This document shows positions 52,993 through 63,537 of a DNA stretch of 64,000 nucleotides, piece by piece. A model generated the notes under the pieces. It was given only the letters and a program-made list of their open reading frames with translations, was not told the origin of the DNA and did no database searches. Source of the DNA: Microbacterium gubbeenense DSM 15944 (GTDB taxonomy: Bacteria > Actinomycetota > Actinomycetes > Actinomycetales > Microbacteriaceae); the NCBI RefSeq assembly GCF_000422745.1, contig NZ_AUGQ01000002.1, positions 186,001 to 250,000 of the forward strand, given 5' to 3'. Every line of letters begins with the position of its first letter. Position 1 is the first letter of the stretch. A program made the position numbers and the translations under genes.

Positions 52993-54180
52993 CTATTCCC
53001 GGTCAGCGAGGACGGCCACGCGCTTGTCCCCCGAGCGCGTGATGAACAGCGTCGCGGATCCGCTGCCGCGCAGCTTCAGCTTCTTGCGGAACTCGGCCGG
53101 ATCGATGTCGACGCCGCGCTTCTTGATCTCGAGCGTGCCGATGCCGCGCGCATGCATTTCGCGCGCGAGCGTCTTCGGATCCGCGGGGAACGTCTCGCGC
53201 ACGCGGAAGCGCACGGCGAACGGGCTCGTGAGGTCCTCGTCGCCCGTGAGGTACGCGATCCCGTCCGACATCGGCCCCGCCTGGAGCGCTCGCGCGACCT
53301 CCCCGATCAGGCGCGCGCGGATCACGGCCCCCTCCGGTTCGTAGAGGTAGCGGCCGAGAGCGCGCACGGGCTCGTCGACGGCGTCGTGCGGGGCGGTGAT
53401 CTCGTGGGCGCTGTCGCCGCGGACCACGAGGGCGGCGCGGCCGACGCCGTCGCGCGCGAGCGGCCCCGACCAGAGCACGAGCTCGACGGTGGATCCGTCG
53501 ACGCTGATCCACTGCGCCTCGAACTCCTCCGGGATCTCGTCGCGATCGAAGGCCGGCCCGAGCTTGATTCCCGTCGGCATCGTGCGCGCAAGTGCGAACG
53601 CCCAGGTCAGCGACGGCGAATAATCGGCGGCCGAGACGCGACGGGTCTCGGTGTGCCCCTTGGTTCGGCGGGCGGGGTCGAGCCAGGCGCCCTGCACGCC
53701 CGTGATGTCGGCCTCTTCGGCGAGCCCCTGGCGCACCTCGACCTGATCGCGGAACGCCGCGAGGTTGTAGGTGGCGAGCGCCGCGGTGACGTCGTCGGCT
53801 TCGATCGCGAGCACGCGGATGCCGAGCGCGGCGAGAGCGAGGCTGTCGCCGCCGATGCCGCTGCCGAGATCGGCCACGCTCGTGAGGCCCGCCCGCGCGA
53901 ATCGTCCCCCGTGATGGGCCGACACCGACATCCGGGTGGCCTGCTCGAGGCCGGCGCGCGTGAAGAGCATGCGGCTCGCGAACTCGCCGAACTTCTGGGC
54001 CGCGCGCTGGCGCAGCCGCACCTGGCCGACGACGGCCGAGACGAGCTCGGGACCGTGCCCGGCGGCGCGCAGTCGCGAGACGGTGCGCGCGACGTCCGAC
54101 GCCGTCTCGACGGGGTCGAGCTCGTCGATCAGCCGCATGGCCTCGGGGGTCAGGAGCGCGTCGAGTTCGGCCAGTTCCAT
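52993..54180 (-). CDS. Class I SAM-dependent methyltransferase with THUMP-like C-terminal domain
   Basis: A 395-residue protein. The Rossmann motif I is VADLGSGIGGDSLALA, motif II is LAIEADDVTAAL, and LDPARRT follows as the catalytic-loop equivalent. The C-terminal 90 residues (TLEIKKRGVDIDPAEFRKKL) match the THUMP-like domain of actinobacterial members. An RNA substrate is likely from the domain but unproved. The ATG at 54180 begins MELAELDALL; the longer frame would run through the groES promoter. It is divergent from groES. Confidence 0.85.
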   Translation of the reverse strand: MELAELDALLTPEAMRLIDELDPVETASDVARTVSRLRAAGHGPELVSAVVGQVRLRQRAAQKFGEFASRMLFTRAGLEQATRMSVSAHHGGRFARAGLTSVADLGSGIGGDSLALAALGIRVLAIEADDVTAALATYNLAAFRDQVEVRQGLAEEADITGVQGAWLDPARRTKGHTETRRVSAADYSPSLTWAFALARTMPTGIKLGPAFDRDEIPEEFEAQWISVDGSTVELVLWSGPLARDGVGRAALVVRGDSAHEITAPHDAVDEPVRALGRYLYEPEGAVIRARLIGEVARALQAGPMSDGIAYLTGDEDLTSPFAVRFRVRETFPADPKTLAREMHARGIGTLEIKKRGVDIDPAEFRKKLKLRGSGSATLFITRSGDKRVAVLADRE

Positions 54181-54198
54181 GACTCCAGCGTAGGCGGG

Positions 54199-54225
54199 CT
54201 GGCACTCACGTTGCATGAGTGCCAG
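54199..54225. promoter_or_regulatory. CIRCE-like HrcA operator, upstream copy
   Basis: Perfect 9-bp arms CTGGCACTC and GAGTGCCAG with a 9-nt spacer, the geometry of CIRCE, overlapping the groES -35 box (TTGCAT at 54211-54216). Confidence 0.8.
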
Positions 54226-54239
54226 AATCGGCTCTACAC
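54211..54239 (+). promoter_or_regulatory. groES promoter
   Basis: TTGCAT (54211-54216) and TACACT (54234-54239) are 17 bp apart. The upstream CIRCE copy covers the -35 and the second copy begins at the likely start site. Confidence 0.65.
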
Positions 54240-54245
54240 TGATCA

Positions 54246-54272
54246 TTAGCACTCTCGGGGTGAGAGTGCGAA
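54246..54272. promoter_or_regulatory. CIRCE element (HrcA operator), downstream copy
   Basis: TTAGCACTC, nine bases, GAGTGCGAA: the canonical CIRCE consensus except for one base (GAGTGCTAA expected). It lies 31 bp before the groES start and predicts heat-shock induction through HrcA. Confidence 0.92.
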
Positions 54273-54302
54273 CCACAGTCTTCCGTCAGAAAGAGGTAAA
54301 CC

Positions 54303-54599
54303 GTGTCGGTTTCCATCAAGCCGCTCGAGGACCGCATCGTCATCAAGCAGGTCGAGGCAGAGCAGACCACGGCAAGCGGTCTCGTCATTCCCGACACCGC
54401 CAAGGAGAAGCCCCAGGAGGGCGAGGTCGTGGCCGTGGGCCCCGGCCGCATCGATGACAACGGCAACCGCGTTCCGGTCGACGTCGCCGTCGGCGATGTC
54501 GTGCTCTACAGCAAGTACGGCGGAACCGAGGTCAAGTTCGGCGCCGACGAGTATCTCGTGCTCTCGGCCCGCGACGTGCTGGCGGTCGTCGAGCGCTGA
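54303..54599 (+). CDS. groES: Co-chaperonin GroES
   Basis: A 98-residue Hsp10 that caps GroEL. It has the start [19 protein letters not shown], the mobile loop [10 protein letters not shown] and the dome segment [23 protein letters not shown]. The GTG at 54303 has AGAGG upstream. No groEL follows; an MscS channel gene comes next, so the chaperonin must be encoded elsewhere. Regulation by two CIRCE-type sites is visible. Confidence 0.97.
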   Translation: MSVSIKPLEDRIVIKQVEAEQTTASGLVIPDTAKEKPQEGEVVAVGPGRIDDNGNRVPVDVAVGDVVLYSKYGGTEVKFGADEYLVLSARDVLAVVER

Positions 54600-54611
54600 C
54601 GTTCGTTTTTT

Positions 54612-54651
54612 CGAAGAGACCCCGGTCGCCCAGGCGGCCGGGGTCTCTTCG
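54612..54651 (+). terminator. groES: Terminator of groES
   Basis: A perfect 14-bp stem (cgaagagaccccgg at 54612-54625, complement at 54638-54651) with a 12-nt loop, 12 bases after the groES stop. A run of six T lies just before the stem. Confidence 0.85.
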
Positions 54652-54688
54652 TCTGCACAGCACGAGTTCCTAGAGTAGGGGGATGAGC

Positions 54689-55780
54689 ATGTCACCAGCA
54701 GATCTCACAGAGACCATCGCGGAGAGCCCCTGGGCGGCGTGGAGCGCGCTCGTGATATCCGCCGCCGTCGTTCTCGCTGCGGCGTTCATCATCGTTTGGG
54801 TGTTCAAGCTCGTCACCCAGCGCCTCGGCGCGCGCGGCCCGCGCGGCGCGGTCTTCGCCGAGATGAATAAGCGCTTCCCGCAGGTGATCTTCTGGCTCGT
54901 CGCGGTCATCGGCTGGAAGGCGGCGACCGTCGCGTTCTTCCCGTACGACGTCGCCCCGCTCGGCGAGGCGATCAGCTACGTCCTGACACTCGCGATCATC
55001 GCGGTCATCGGGTGGCTCGTCTGCGTCATCGTCGTGCTGCTCATCGACGGCGCTCAGCTCCGGCAGAGCGCGACGAGCGGCGATCAGTTCACGGCACGCC
55101 GGCGCACGACCCAGCTGCGCATGATCCGTCGCCTCATCGTGGCGATCATCGTCGTGCTCACCGCCGCCGCGATGCTGCTGACGATCGACGGTGCGCGCAC
55201 CTTCGGGGCGTCGCTGTTCGCGTCGGCCGGTATCGCCTCGATCGTCGCCGGCCTCGCGGCCCAGTCGACGCTCGGAAACCTGATCGCCGGCATCCAGCTC
55301 GCGTTCTCCAACGCGCTCAAGGTCGGCGACACGGTCGAGGTCGATGGAAAGTACGGCACGGTCGAGGAGATCACCCTCACGTACGTCGTCGTGCAGATCT
55401 GGGACGACCGCCGCCACGTCCTCCCCTCGACGTACTTCACGACGACGCCGTACACGAACTGGACCCGCAACCAGACCGAGGTCACGGGCACCGTGTTCGT
55501 CGAGGCCGACTACACCGTCGATGTGCCCGCCGTGCGCGCCGAGCTCGAGCGCATGCTCGATGGTATGCCCGAGTGGGACCGCCGCAGCTGGGGCCTCGTC
55601 GTCACCGACGCGACAGGCGGCGTGGCGCAGCTGCGCGCGTCCATCACCGCCGCCGACGCCGACCAGCTCTGGACCGCGCAGTGCAAGGTGCGCGAGGGGC
55701 TCATCTCCTTCATCGCCAACTCGCGCCCGCAGGAGCTGACGCGCTCGCGCGTGGCGATCGACCCGCCGGCCGCTGAGTAG
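54689..55780 (+). CDS. Small-conductance mechanosensitive channel (MscS family)
   Basis: A 363-residue channel. Four transmembrane helices precede the pore helix region GASLFASAGIASIVAGLAAQSTLGNLIAGIQLAF (about 170-205), rich in the Gly/Ala packing pattern of MscS TM3. The beta domain follows (VGDTVEVDGKYGTVEEITLTYV) and the Lys/Arg-containing C-terminal portal domain. It opens on hypo-osmotic shock. The ATG at 54689 has GGGGG about eight bases upstream; an ATG at 54683 would be too close. Confidence 0.92.
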   Translation: MSPADLTETIAESPWAAWSALVISAAVVLAAAFIIVWVFKLVTQRLGARGPRGAVFAEMNKRFPQVIFWLVAVIGWKAATVAFFPYDVAPLGEAISYVLTLAIIAVIGWLVCVIVVLLIDGAQLRQSATSGDQFTARRRTTQLRMIRRLIVAIIVVLTAAAMLLTIDGARTFGASLFASAGIASIVAGLAAQSTLGNLIAGIQLAFSNALKVGDTVEVDGKYGTVEEITLTYVVVQIWDDRRHVLPSTYFTTTPYTNWTRNQTEVTGTVFVEADYTVDVPAVRAELERMLDGMPEWDRRSWGLVVTDATGGVAQLRASITAADADQLWTAQCKVREGLISFIANSRPQELTRSRVAIDPPAAE

Positions 55781-55798
55781 CCCCCTAGACTTCGACAT

Positions 55799-56749
55799 GT
55801 GTCCACTCCCTCCGCCTCATTGAGGCCGCTCACCGATCGCCCGGGCGAGGGAGTCGTATACGGCGTCGGCGCGTATCTGCTGTGGGGCGGCCTGCCGCTC
55901 TACTTTGTGATACTCGCGCCGACGGGACCGTGGGAGCTGCTCTCGGCGCGCGTCATCTTCTCGCTGGTGTTCTGCGCGATCCTTCTGACCGTGGTGCGGG
56001 GCTGGCGGCGGCTGGCGAGTCTCGTCAGATCCCCGCGCGTGCTCGGCTGGACGGCCGTCGCGGGCGTGCTGATCTACGCGAACTGGCAGCTGTTCCTGAT
56101 CGCCGCCATGAGCGACCGCGTGCTCGAGGCCAGCCTCGGATACTTCATCAACCCGATCGCGACCGTGCTGCTCGGTGTGTTCCTGCTCGGCGATCGACTG
56201 CGGTGGCTGCAGTGGAGCGCGGTCGGCGTCGCGGCCCTCGCCGTCATCGTGATCGTGGTGTTCTACGGATCTGTGCCCTGGCTGTCGCTCGCAATGGCGG
56301 CATCCTTCGCGCTCTACGGGCTCGTGAAGAAGAAGTTCCTGAGCGCCGACGTCGATGCCCTCAGCGGGCTGACGCTCGAGACCGTGTGGCTCACGCCGAT
56401 CGCAATCGGTCAGCTCGTGATCGTCGGGATGACGACCGGCATCACGTTCGGGCAGGTCGGTCCGCTGCACACGACGCTGGTGGTGCTCTCGGGCGTGATC
56501 ACCGCGCTACCGCTGCTGCTGTTCGCCTCCGCCTCGCGACGCGTGTCGCTGTCGACGGTTGGCATGCTGCAGTTCATCACCCCGATCCTGCAGTTCGCGA
56601 CCGGCGCGTTCCTCCTGCACGAACATATGCCGCCCGAGCGATGGATCGGCTTCAGCCTCATCTGGGTCGCGTGCGCACTGCTCGTGACCGATATCGTGCG
56701 CGCGCAGCGCGCTACGGCGCGACGGGCAGCTGCGCCAGGATCCAGCTGA
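55799..56749 (+). CDS. rarD: EamA-family transporter RarD
   Basis: A 316-residue drug/metabolite transporter with ten transmembrane helices. The RarD pattern is clear: GVGAYLLWGGLPLYF at the start, the acidic/basic loop after helix 2, VLIYANWQLFLIAAMSDRVLEASLGYFINP and the late SLSTVGMLQFITPILQF. Substrate unknown; the name comes from chloramphenicol sensitivity in E. coli. The GTG start at 55799 is 18 bp after the MscS gene. Its 3' end overlaps the convergent membrane protein gene by 38 bp. Confidence 0.93.
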   Translation: MSTPSASLRPLTDRPGEGVVYGVGAYLLWGGLPLYFVILAPTGPWELLSARVIFSLVFCAILLTVVRGWRRLASLVRSPRVLGWTAVAGVLIYANWQLFLIAAMSDRVLEASLGYFINPIATVLLGVFLLGDRLRWLQWSAVGVAALAVIVIVVFYGSVPWLSLAMAASFALYGLVKKKFLSADVDALSGLTLETVWLTPIAIGQLVIVGMTTGITFGQVGPLHTTLVVLSGVITALPLLLFASASRRVSLSTVGMLQFITPILQFATGAFLLHEHMPPERWIGFSLIWVACALLVTDIVRAQRATARRAAAPGSS

Positions 56750-57122
56750 CCCAATAGGCGCTGAACAGGATCGCCACGACCCCGGCGCCGATCGCTCCCC
56801 AGCTGAGCGATACCCTCCCCCAGCGGCGGAACAGCGCGACCGTGCCGAGCACGACCGCCACGAGCGCGATCGGCGCGGCCCACGGGCCGAACCACGACAC
56901 GACGAGCGACAGCACCGCCAGCACCAGCGAGACGGTGGCGAGGTGCTTGTGGCGGGGCCGCAGCCCGCGACGGGTGATCGACTGCGTCGCGATATCGGGA
57001 TGGATCGAGCCGAACGTCTCCGATGCGATGGCCTCGATCGGCTCCGCCGGAACGTCCCGCACTGGAACGCGCTCGTCCGAGGATCCGTCCGGGATCCTCT
57101 CGTGCGCGTCGATGCGAGTCAT
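56712..57122 (-). CDS. Hypothetical three-helix membrane protein (DUF4190-like)
   Basis: A 136-residue protein: a charged N-terminal half (1-60) followed by three transmembrane helices (about 61-78, 81-98 and 109-128). The helix arrangement resembles DUF4190-type proteins, but no motif proves it. The ATG at 57122 overlaps the tsaD stop by four bases (ATGA), so it is the last gene of the tsaE-tsaB-rimI-tsaD unit. The 3' overlap with rarD is unusual but both frames look real. Confidence 0.7.
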   Translation of the reverse strand: MTRIDAHERIPDGSSDERVPVRDVPAEPIEAIASETFGSIHPDIATQSITRRGLRPRHKHLATVSLVLAVLSLVVSWFGPWAAPIALVAVVLGTVALFRRWGRVSLSWGAIGAGVVAILFSAYWVSWILAQLPVAP

Positions 57123-58195
57123 GTCGCCACGGTATCCCGCTCCGCGACCTGGATCTCGGTCACGGGCAGCGTCGAGTCGGCCCCGAATCCGAGCGTCGAG
57201 GGCGCGCGGCCGCTCGAGATGAGCTGGGAGGCGAGCGCCGCGATCATGGCGCCGTTGTCGGTGCAGAGGCTGAGCGGAGGGATCCGCACGGTCACGCCGC
57301 GCGCCGCCGCCCTCTCGAGCGCGACCTCGCGCAGCCGGCGGTTCGCGATGACGCCGCCGCCGAGCAGGAGCCTCGGCACGCCGCGCTCCTCGCACGCGTC
57401 GAGCGCCTTCGTGACGAGCACGTCGACGACCGCCTCGCGGAAGCTCGCGGCGACGTCGGCGACCGGCAGGGTCGATCCTTCGTTCTGCTCGACCCAGCGC
57501 GCGACGGACGTCTTCAGCCCCGAGAACGAGAAATCCCAGCGGTGCTTCGCCATGTCGCTCGCGCGGCTGAGCCCGCGCGGGAATCGGATGGCGGACGGAT
57601 CACCATCTGCCGCCGCGCGGTCGATCTGGGGCCCACCCGGGTACGGCAGGCCGAGGATCCGCGCCACCTTGTCGAAGGCCTCGCCGGCCGCGTCGTCGAT
57701 CGTCTCGCCGAGAAGCTCGACGTCGGTCGTGAGGTCGCGCACGTGCAGCAGCGAGGTGTGCCCACCGGAGACGAGCAGCGCGATCGTCGGGTACTCGAGG
57801 GGCTCAGAATCGGGGGTCACGATGTCGGCAGCGATGTGGCCGACGAGGTGGTTAACCGCATAGAGCGGGGTGCCGAGGGAGATCGCGAGCGCCTTCGCGG
57901 CGCCGACGCCCACCATGAGCGCGCCCGACAGCCCGGGACCGCTCGTCACGGCGATGGCATCGAGGTCGCTCAGCGCGATGCCGGCCTCGGCGACGGCCTG
58001 CTCGATCGCAGGCTGCAGCGCGTCGAGGTGGGCGCGAGCCGCGACCTCGGGCACCACGCCGCCGAAGCGGGCGTGCTCGTCCATGCTGCTGGCGATGGTG
58101 TTGCTGATCAGGGTGCGCCCGCGCACGATCCCGATGCCGGTCTCGTCGCAGCTCGTCTCGATGCCGAGGACCAGGGGCTCATCGCGGTTCATCAT
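57119..58195 (-). CDS. tsaD: tRNA N6-adenosine threonylcarbamoyltransferase TsaD
   Basis: A 358-residue ASKHA-fold enzyme that transfers threonylcarbamoyl to A37 of ANN-decoding tRNAs. Motifs: [34 protein letters not shown] with the metal-site His, [15 protein letters not shown], the second metal His in [11 protein letters not shown] and [10 protein letters not shown]. Start is at one of two adjacent ATGs (58195 or 58192). It overlaps rimI by 17 bp. Confidence 0.96.
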   Translation of the reverse strand: MMNRDEPLVLGIETSCDETGIGIVRGRTLISNTIASSMDEHARFGGVVPEVAARAHLDALQPAIEQAVAEAGIALSDLDAIAVTSGPGLSGALMVGVGAAKALAISLGTPLYAVNHLVGHIAADIVTPDSEPLEYPTIALLVSGGHTSLLHVRDLTTDVELLGETIDDAAGEAFDKVARILGLPYPGGPQIDRAAADGDPSAIRFPRGLSRASDMAKHRWDFSFSGLKTSVARWVEQNEGSTLPVADVAASFREAVVDVLVTKALDACEERGVPRLLLGGGVIANRRLREVALERAAARGVTVRIPPLSLCTDNGAMIAALASQLISSGRAPSTLGFGADSTLPVTEIQVAERDTVAT

Positions 58196-58661
58196 CGCGC
58201 CTCGCTTCGTGGGGACGGTGGCGGAGGTCGAGCTTCATGACGACGGCATCGATGTCGTCGGGCTGGTAGTAGCGCTCGCGGCGGCCGATCTCGACGAATC
58301 CCTCGCTCGAGTACAGCGCCTCGGCGACCGGGTTGTCGGCGCGCACCTCGAGGAACACCTCGCGGGCGCGCCTGGCCACGGCGGTCGAGAGCAGCTCTGT
58401 CAGCAGCGCGCGTCCGTGGCCCGCGCCGCGCGCATCGGCCGATACGGCGATCGTCTGCACATCGGAATCGCGGCCGCCCGCGAGATGGCGCAGGCCGGCG
58501 TATCCGGCGATCCGGCCGTCGTCGACAAGCACGACGTAGTGGCCGTGCTCCCCCTCGAGCTCGGCGCGCATCGCGTTCTCGCTCCAGGCGTCGGATGGGA
58601 AGCTGGCGTTCTCGATGGCCATGATGCCGTCAAGGTCGTCGATCGTCGCGGTGCGGATCAC
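58179..58661 (-). CDS. rimI: Ribosomal protein bS18-alanine N-acetyltransferase RimI
   Basis: A 160-residue GNAT enzyme. The acetyl-CoA loop is [17 protein letters not shown] and the C-terminal motif with [20 protein letters not shown] carries the typical Asn and Tyr. Genetic coupling to tsaB and tsaD is standard for RimI. GTG start, overlapping the tsaB stop by four bases. Confidence 0.93.
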   Translation of the reverse strand: MIRTATIDDLDGIMAIENASFPSDAWSENAMRAELEGEHGHYVVLVDDGRIAGYAGLRHLAGGRDSDVQTIAVSADARGAGHGRALLTELLSTAVARRAREVFLEVRADNPVAEALYSSEGFVEIGRRERYYQPDDIDAVVMKLDLRHRPHEARRDDEPR

Positions 58662-59356
58662 GTGCTCACCCGCTTCACGGCGCCCGGCACCTTGGCGTCG
58701 GGGGCGCGCAGGTAGAGGGGCTCGAGGTCGGGCACAGCGCCACGGCGCAGGAGGCGTGCCGCAAGGATTCCGATCGCGCCCGCGGAGATGTGCGTCGTGT
58801 GGGGCTGTTCGCCGAGCGCCTGAGATGTCGGCGAGCGCCTGACGATTTCCCCGGATCCGTCAGGTCCTCGCGCAATACTCAGGTGCTCGGCAAGGTATGC
58901 CTCGGTGTCATCGGTGTTCGGCAGCAGCTCCGGGCCGGCGATGCGGGCCGGGATTCCGCTGTCGAGCCCCGCATACGCGCTCACCGCGTTCTCCCGGCGG
59001 CGGGCGTCGGTGACGATGACGAAGGTCGCGTCGGGATCCCGCGTGAGAATCTCGAGCGCCGCCGCGTCGTGGCTCACGACCGGGACCACGGGGATCCCGC
59101 GCCCGACCGCGAACGCGCGCGCTGCGGCGATGCCGATCCGGAGGCCCGTGAACGGGCCCGGGCCCATGCCTGCCGCGACGTGCGTGATGTCGGCGGGCGA
59201 GACTGCGGCGTCATCGAGCGCGCGCTCGATGAGAGTGCCGATGACCTCGGCGTGGCCTCGGGGGACGTCGCTCGAGCAGTCGGCGAGCACGGCGTCCGTC
59301 GCCGGGTCGACGACGGCGACGGTCGAGCCGATCGAGGAGTCGATTGCGAGGATCAT
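58658..59356 (-). CDS. tsaB: t6A biosynthesis dimerisation protein TsaB
   Basis: A 232-residue catalytically degenerate paralogue of TsaD that forms the scaffold of the TsaBDE complex. It starts LAIDSSIGSTVAVVD and has the hallmark GMGPGPFTGLRIGIAAARA. It is 25 bp after tsaE in the same unit. Confidence 0.95.
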   Translation of the reverse strand: MILAIDSSIGSTVAVVDPATDAVLADCSSDVPRGHAEVIGTLIERALDDAAVSPADITHVAAGMGPGPFTGLRIGIAAARAFAVGRGIPVVPVVSHDAAALEILTRDPDATFVIVTDARRRENAVSAYAGLDSGIPARIAGPELLPNTDDTEAYLAEHLSIARGPDGSGEIVRRSPTSQALGEQPHTTHISAGAIGILAARLLRRGAVPDLEPLYLRAPDAKVPGAVKRVST

Positions 59357-59381
59357 TGTTCCTAGGCTATGACTGCCTCGC

Positions 59382-59873
59382 TTATAACCCGCCTTGAGTG
59401 TGTCTCGTTACGACAACGGTCCGGGGGGCGTCGAGGTCGAGGTTCTCGGGGTCGTCGGCCTCGCCGATGGGCCGTTCGATCTCGATGTCCCACCACGCAT
59501 CGGCGATCTGGTCGACGAGGCCGCGGCCCCACTCGATGATCGTGACCGAGCCGTCGAGGTCGAGATCGAGGTCCTCGAGCTCTGCCGCGTCGCCCAATCG
59601 GTAGGCGTCGGCGTGCACGAGGGGCGCCCCGCCCACGATCGAGGGGTGGGTGCGCGCGATGACGAACGTCGGCGATTGCACGGGTCCGCGCACTCCGAGA
59701 CCCTCGGCGATCCCGCGGGTCAGGGTCGTCTTTCCGGCGCCGAGCGGCCCGGTCAGCACGACAACGTCTCCCGCGGCGAGGCCCCGCCCCATGCTCACGC
59801 CGAGCTGTTCCATCGCCGCCGAAGTTGAAATCTCGTGTCGACCGAGGAGGTGTTCGGGCATCATGATCTCCAT
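59382..59873 (-). CDS. tsaE: t6A biosynthesis ATPase TsaE
   Basis: A 163-residue P-loop protein with Walker A TGPLGAGKTTLTRG, the switch region QSPTFVIARTH and the late IEWGRG. It supports t6A turnover by the TsaBD complex. Three possible in-frame ATGs (MEIMM) leave the first residues uncertain. Confidence 0.95.
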   Translation of the reverse strand: MEIMMPEHLLGRHEISTSAAMEQLGVSMGRGLAAGDVVVLTGPLGAGKTTLTRGIAEGLGVRGPVQSPTFVIARTHPSIVGGAPLVHADAYRLGDAAELEDLDLDLDGSVTIIEWGRGLVDQIADAWWDIEIERPIGEADDPENLDLDAPRTVVVTRHTQGGL

Positions 59874-59907
59874 CTTCCCGGTTCTGTCGGAACCTCACGG
59901 CGGGCCG

Positions 59908-61020
59908 CTACTCGACAATGGTGCGGGCGACGCGATTTCCAATGCGCGTGACGATTTCGTAGTTGATCGTGTCGGCGGCGTCGGCCCACTCGGTCGCCGT
60001 GGGGGCCCCGCGCAGCGGGTCGCCGAACAGCACGGCGCGATCGCCCACCAGGACGGGCGCGTCGCCGACGTCGACGATGAACTGGTCCATGGCGACCCGG
60101 CCCGCAACGCGGAACCGCTTGCCGCCGATCCGCACGGGGCCGGCGTTGGAGGCCTGGCGCGGGATGCCGTCGGCATACCCGAGAGGCACGAGGGCGAAGG
60201 TCGTGTCGCGCTCGGCACGATAGGTATACCCGTACGACGCCCCGTGGCCGGCGCGCACGCGGCGCACCGCGGCGACCGGCGCCTGGAGGGTCATGGCCGG
60301 ACGCAGCCCGAGCGCGGCCGATGATCGGTCGGCGAAGGGAGACAGTCCGTAGATTCCGATGCCCGCCCGCACAGCATCGAGCCGCGCCTCCGGCATGTCG
60401 ATCGCGGCGGCGGTGGCCGCCAGGTGGCGGATCCGCGGCGTGAGCCCGGCGATCTTCGCGCCCGAGACCGCGTCGTTGAACAGCTCGAGCTGGCGCGCGT
60501 CGTCTCGGCGCGATGCGCCGGACAGGTGGCTGAACAGGCCATCGACCCGCACGCGCTCCTCGCGCTCCAGCCGCGCCGCCTCGGCGATGAGCGGGCCCCA
60601 GTCCGCGGGCGCCGCGCCGCCGCGACCGAGACCGGTCTCGAACTTGAGGTGCACGACCGGGGTGCGGCTTCCGGAGCGGCCTGTCAGGCTGCGCAGCTGA
60701 TCGACCGACGAGATCCCGATCTCCACGCCCTCGGCGACGGCCGGCCCGAAGTCGGCGTCGGGTGCGTGCAGCCAGGCGATGATCGGCACGTCGATGCCCG
60801 CGGCGCGCAGCTCCAGCGCCTCGGCGAGGTCGGCGACTCCGAGCCGTGACGCGCCGCCGGCGACCGCCCCGCGCGCGGCCGTGAGCGCGCCGTGACCGTA
60901 CCCATCGGCCTTGACGACGGCGATGAATTCTCGCGTGTGCGCTGCCGCGCGCAGTGCGCGCACGTTGTGCTCGATCGCGCCGCGGTCGATCACCGCCTCG
61001 CGGGTGGGGCCAGTCGTCAT
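59908..61020 (-). CDS. alr: Alanine racemase
   Basis: A 370-residue PLP enzyme supplying D-alanine for peptidoglycan. The PLP lysine is in AVVKADGYGHG and the second catalytic base Tyr in ASYGYTYRAE; VAMDQFIVDVG is also family-typical. The ATG at 61020 follows AAGGA. It lies upstream of tsaE by 34 bp and after acpS, probably in one operon. Confidence 0.96.
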   Translation of the reverse strand: MTTGPTREAVIDRGAIEHNVRALRAAAHTREFIAVVKADGYGHGALTAARGAVAGGASRLGVADLAEALELRAAGIDVPIIAWLHAPDADFGPAVAEGVEIGISSVDQLRSLTGRSGSRTPVVHLKFETGLGRGGAAPADWGPLIAEAARLEREERVRVDGLFSHLSGASRRDDARQLELFNDAVSGAKIAGLTPRIRHLAATAAAIDMPEARLDAVRAGIGIYGLSPFADRSSAALGLRPAMTLQAPVAAVRRVRAGHGASYGYTYRAERDTTFALVPLGYADGIPRQASNAGPVRIGGKRFRVAGRVAMDQFIVDVGDAPVLVGDRAVLFGDPLRGAPTATEWADAADTINYEIVTRIGNRVARTIVE

Positions 61021-61078
61021 CGCGGTGTCCTTCCGTAGCGCGCGTCGAGCGCGCGGCATGAACCGTTCGAGCGGGCGG

Positions 61079-61435
61079 TCATGCGGATTCGAGAATCGTG
61101 TAGGCGAGCGCGAGCCCGCCGTCATGCGAGAGCGAGAGGTGCGAGTGCGCGACGCCGCGCGCATCGAGCGCGTCGGCCGTGCCGCCTGTGATGACGTACT
61201 GCGGCGCGCTCCGCTCCCCCAAGCGCGGCACCTCGATCTCCTGCCAGCGCACGCCATCGGATCCGCCGAGCGCCTTGATCAGCGATTCCTTCGCGGCGTA
61301 CCGCGCGGCGAGCGAACGGAGAGGCAGCTCCCGCTCGTGCGGCGTGAACAGGCGCTCCATGAGCCGCGGCGAGCGGGCGATCTGCCCCTCGAAGCGCTCG
61401 ATGTCGACCATGTCGACGCCTATTCCGATGATCAT
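61079..61435 (-). CDS. acpS: Holo-[acyl-carrier-protein] synthase
   Basis: A 118-residue phosphopantetheinyl transferase. The magnesium-site motifs GIGVDMVDIERFE and RYAAKESLIKALG and the intervening LFTPHE are all intact. It activates the acyl carrier protein for fatty-acid synthesis. It is the first gene of the acpS-alr-tsaEB-rimI-tsaD run. Confidence 0.95.
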   Translation of the reverse strand: MIIGIGVDMVDIERFEGQIARSPRLMERLFTPHERELPLRSLAARYAAKESLIKALGGSDGVRWQEIEVPRLGERSAPQYVITGGTADALDARGVAHSHLSLSHDGGLALAYTILESA

Positions 61436-61482
61436 CGCTTCAGCCTACTGACGCCCCGCACCCTCCCGGTCCCAACAAACCG

Positions 61483-61537
61483 TGTCCCAGCTGGTGCGGG
61501 AATCCGGCGGTCATTCCCTCCGGAACCGGGACACGGT
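61483..61537. repeat. Palindromic intergenic repeat, copy C, after glmS
   Basis: Aligns gap-free with copy A (27 of the first 31 bases identical). The outer arms CCGTGTCCC (61480-61488) and GGGACACGG (61528-61536) can pair. Placed nine bases after the glmS stop, it may act as its terminator. Confidence 0.7.
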
Positions 61538-61545
61538 ATTGAGGG

Positions 61546-63396
<1,851 letters not shown>

Positions 63397-63537
63397 GCGA
63401 TCGATCCTAATCTTGCGCGGCCGTGAATCCTCCGCGCGACGGCGGCTCGTCGACGTCCTCGAGAACAGGCTCCTAATTCTGTAGGACAGGTTTCCAACTT
63501 GTCTGGTAGGTTGGTGCTGCACTCAAGGAGGAGCATC

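Noticed and set aside
63397..63537. glmS ribozyme or riboswitch in the glmS leader
   Set aside because: The leader is very short and I see no conserved ribozyme core; the region is shared with a divergent promoter.
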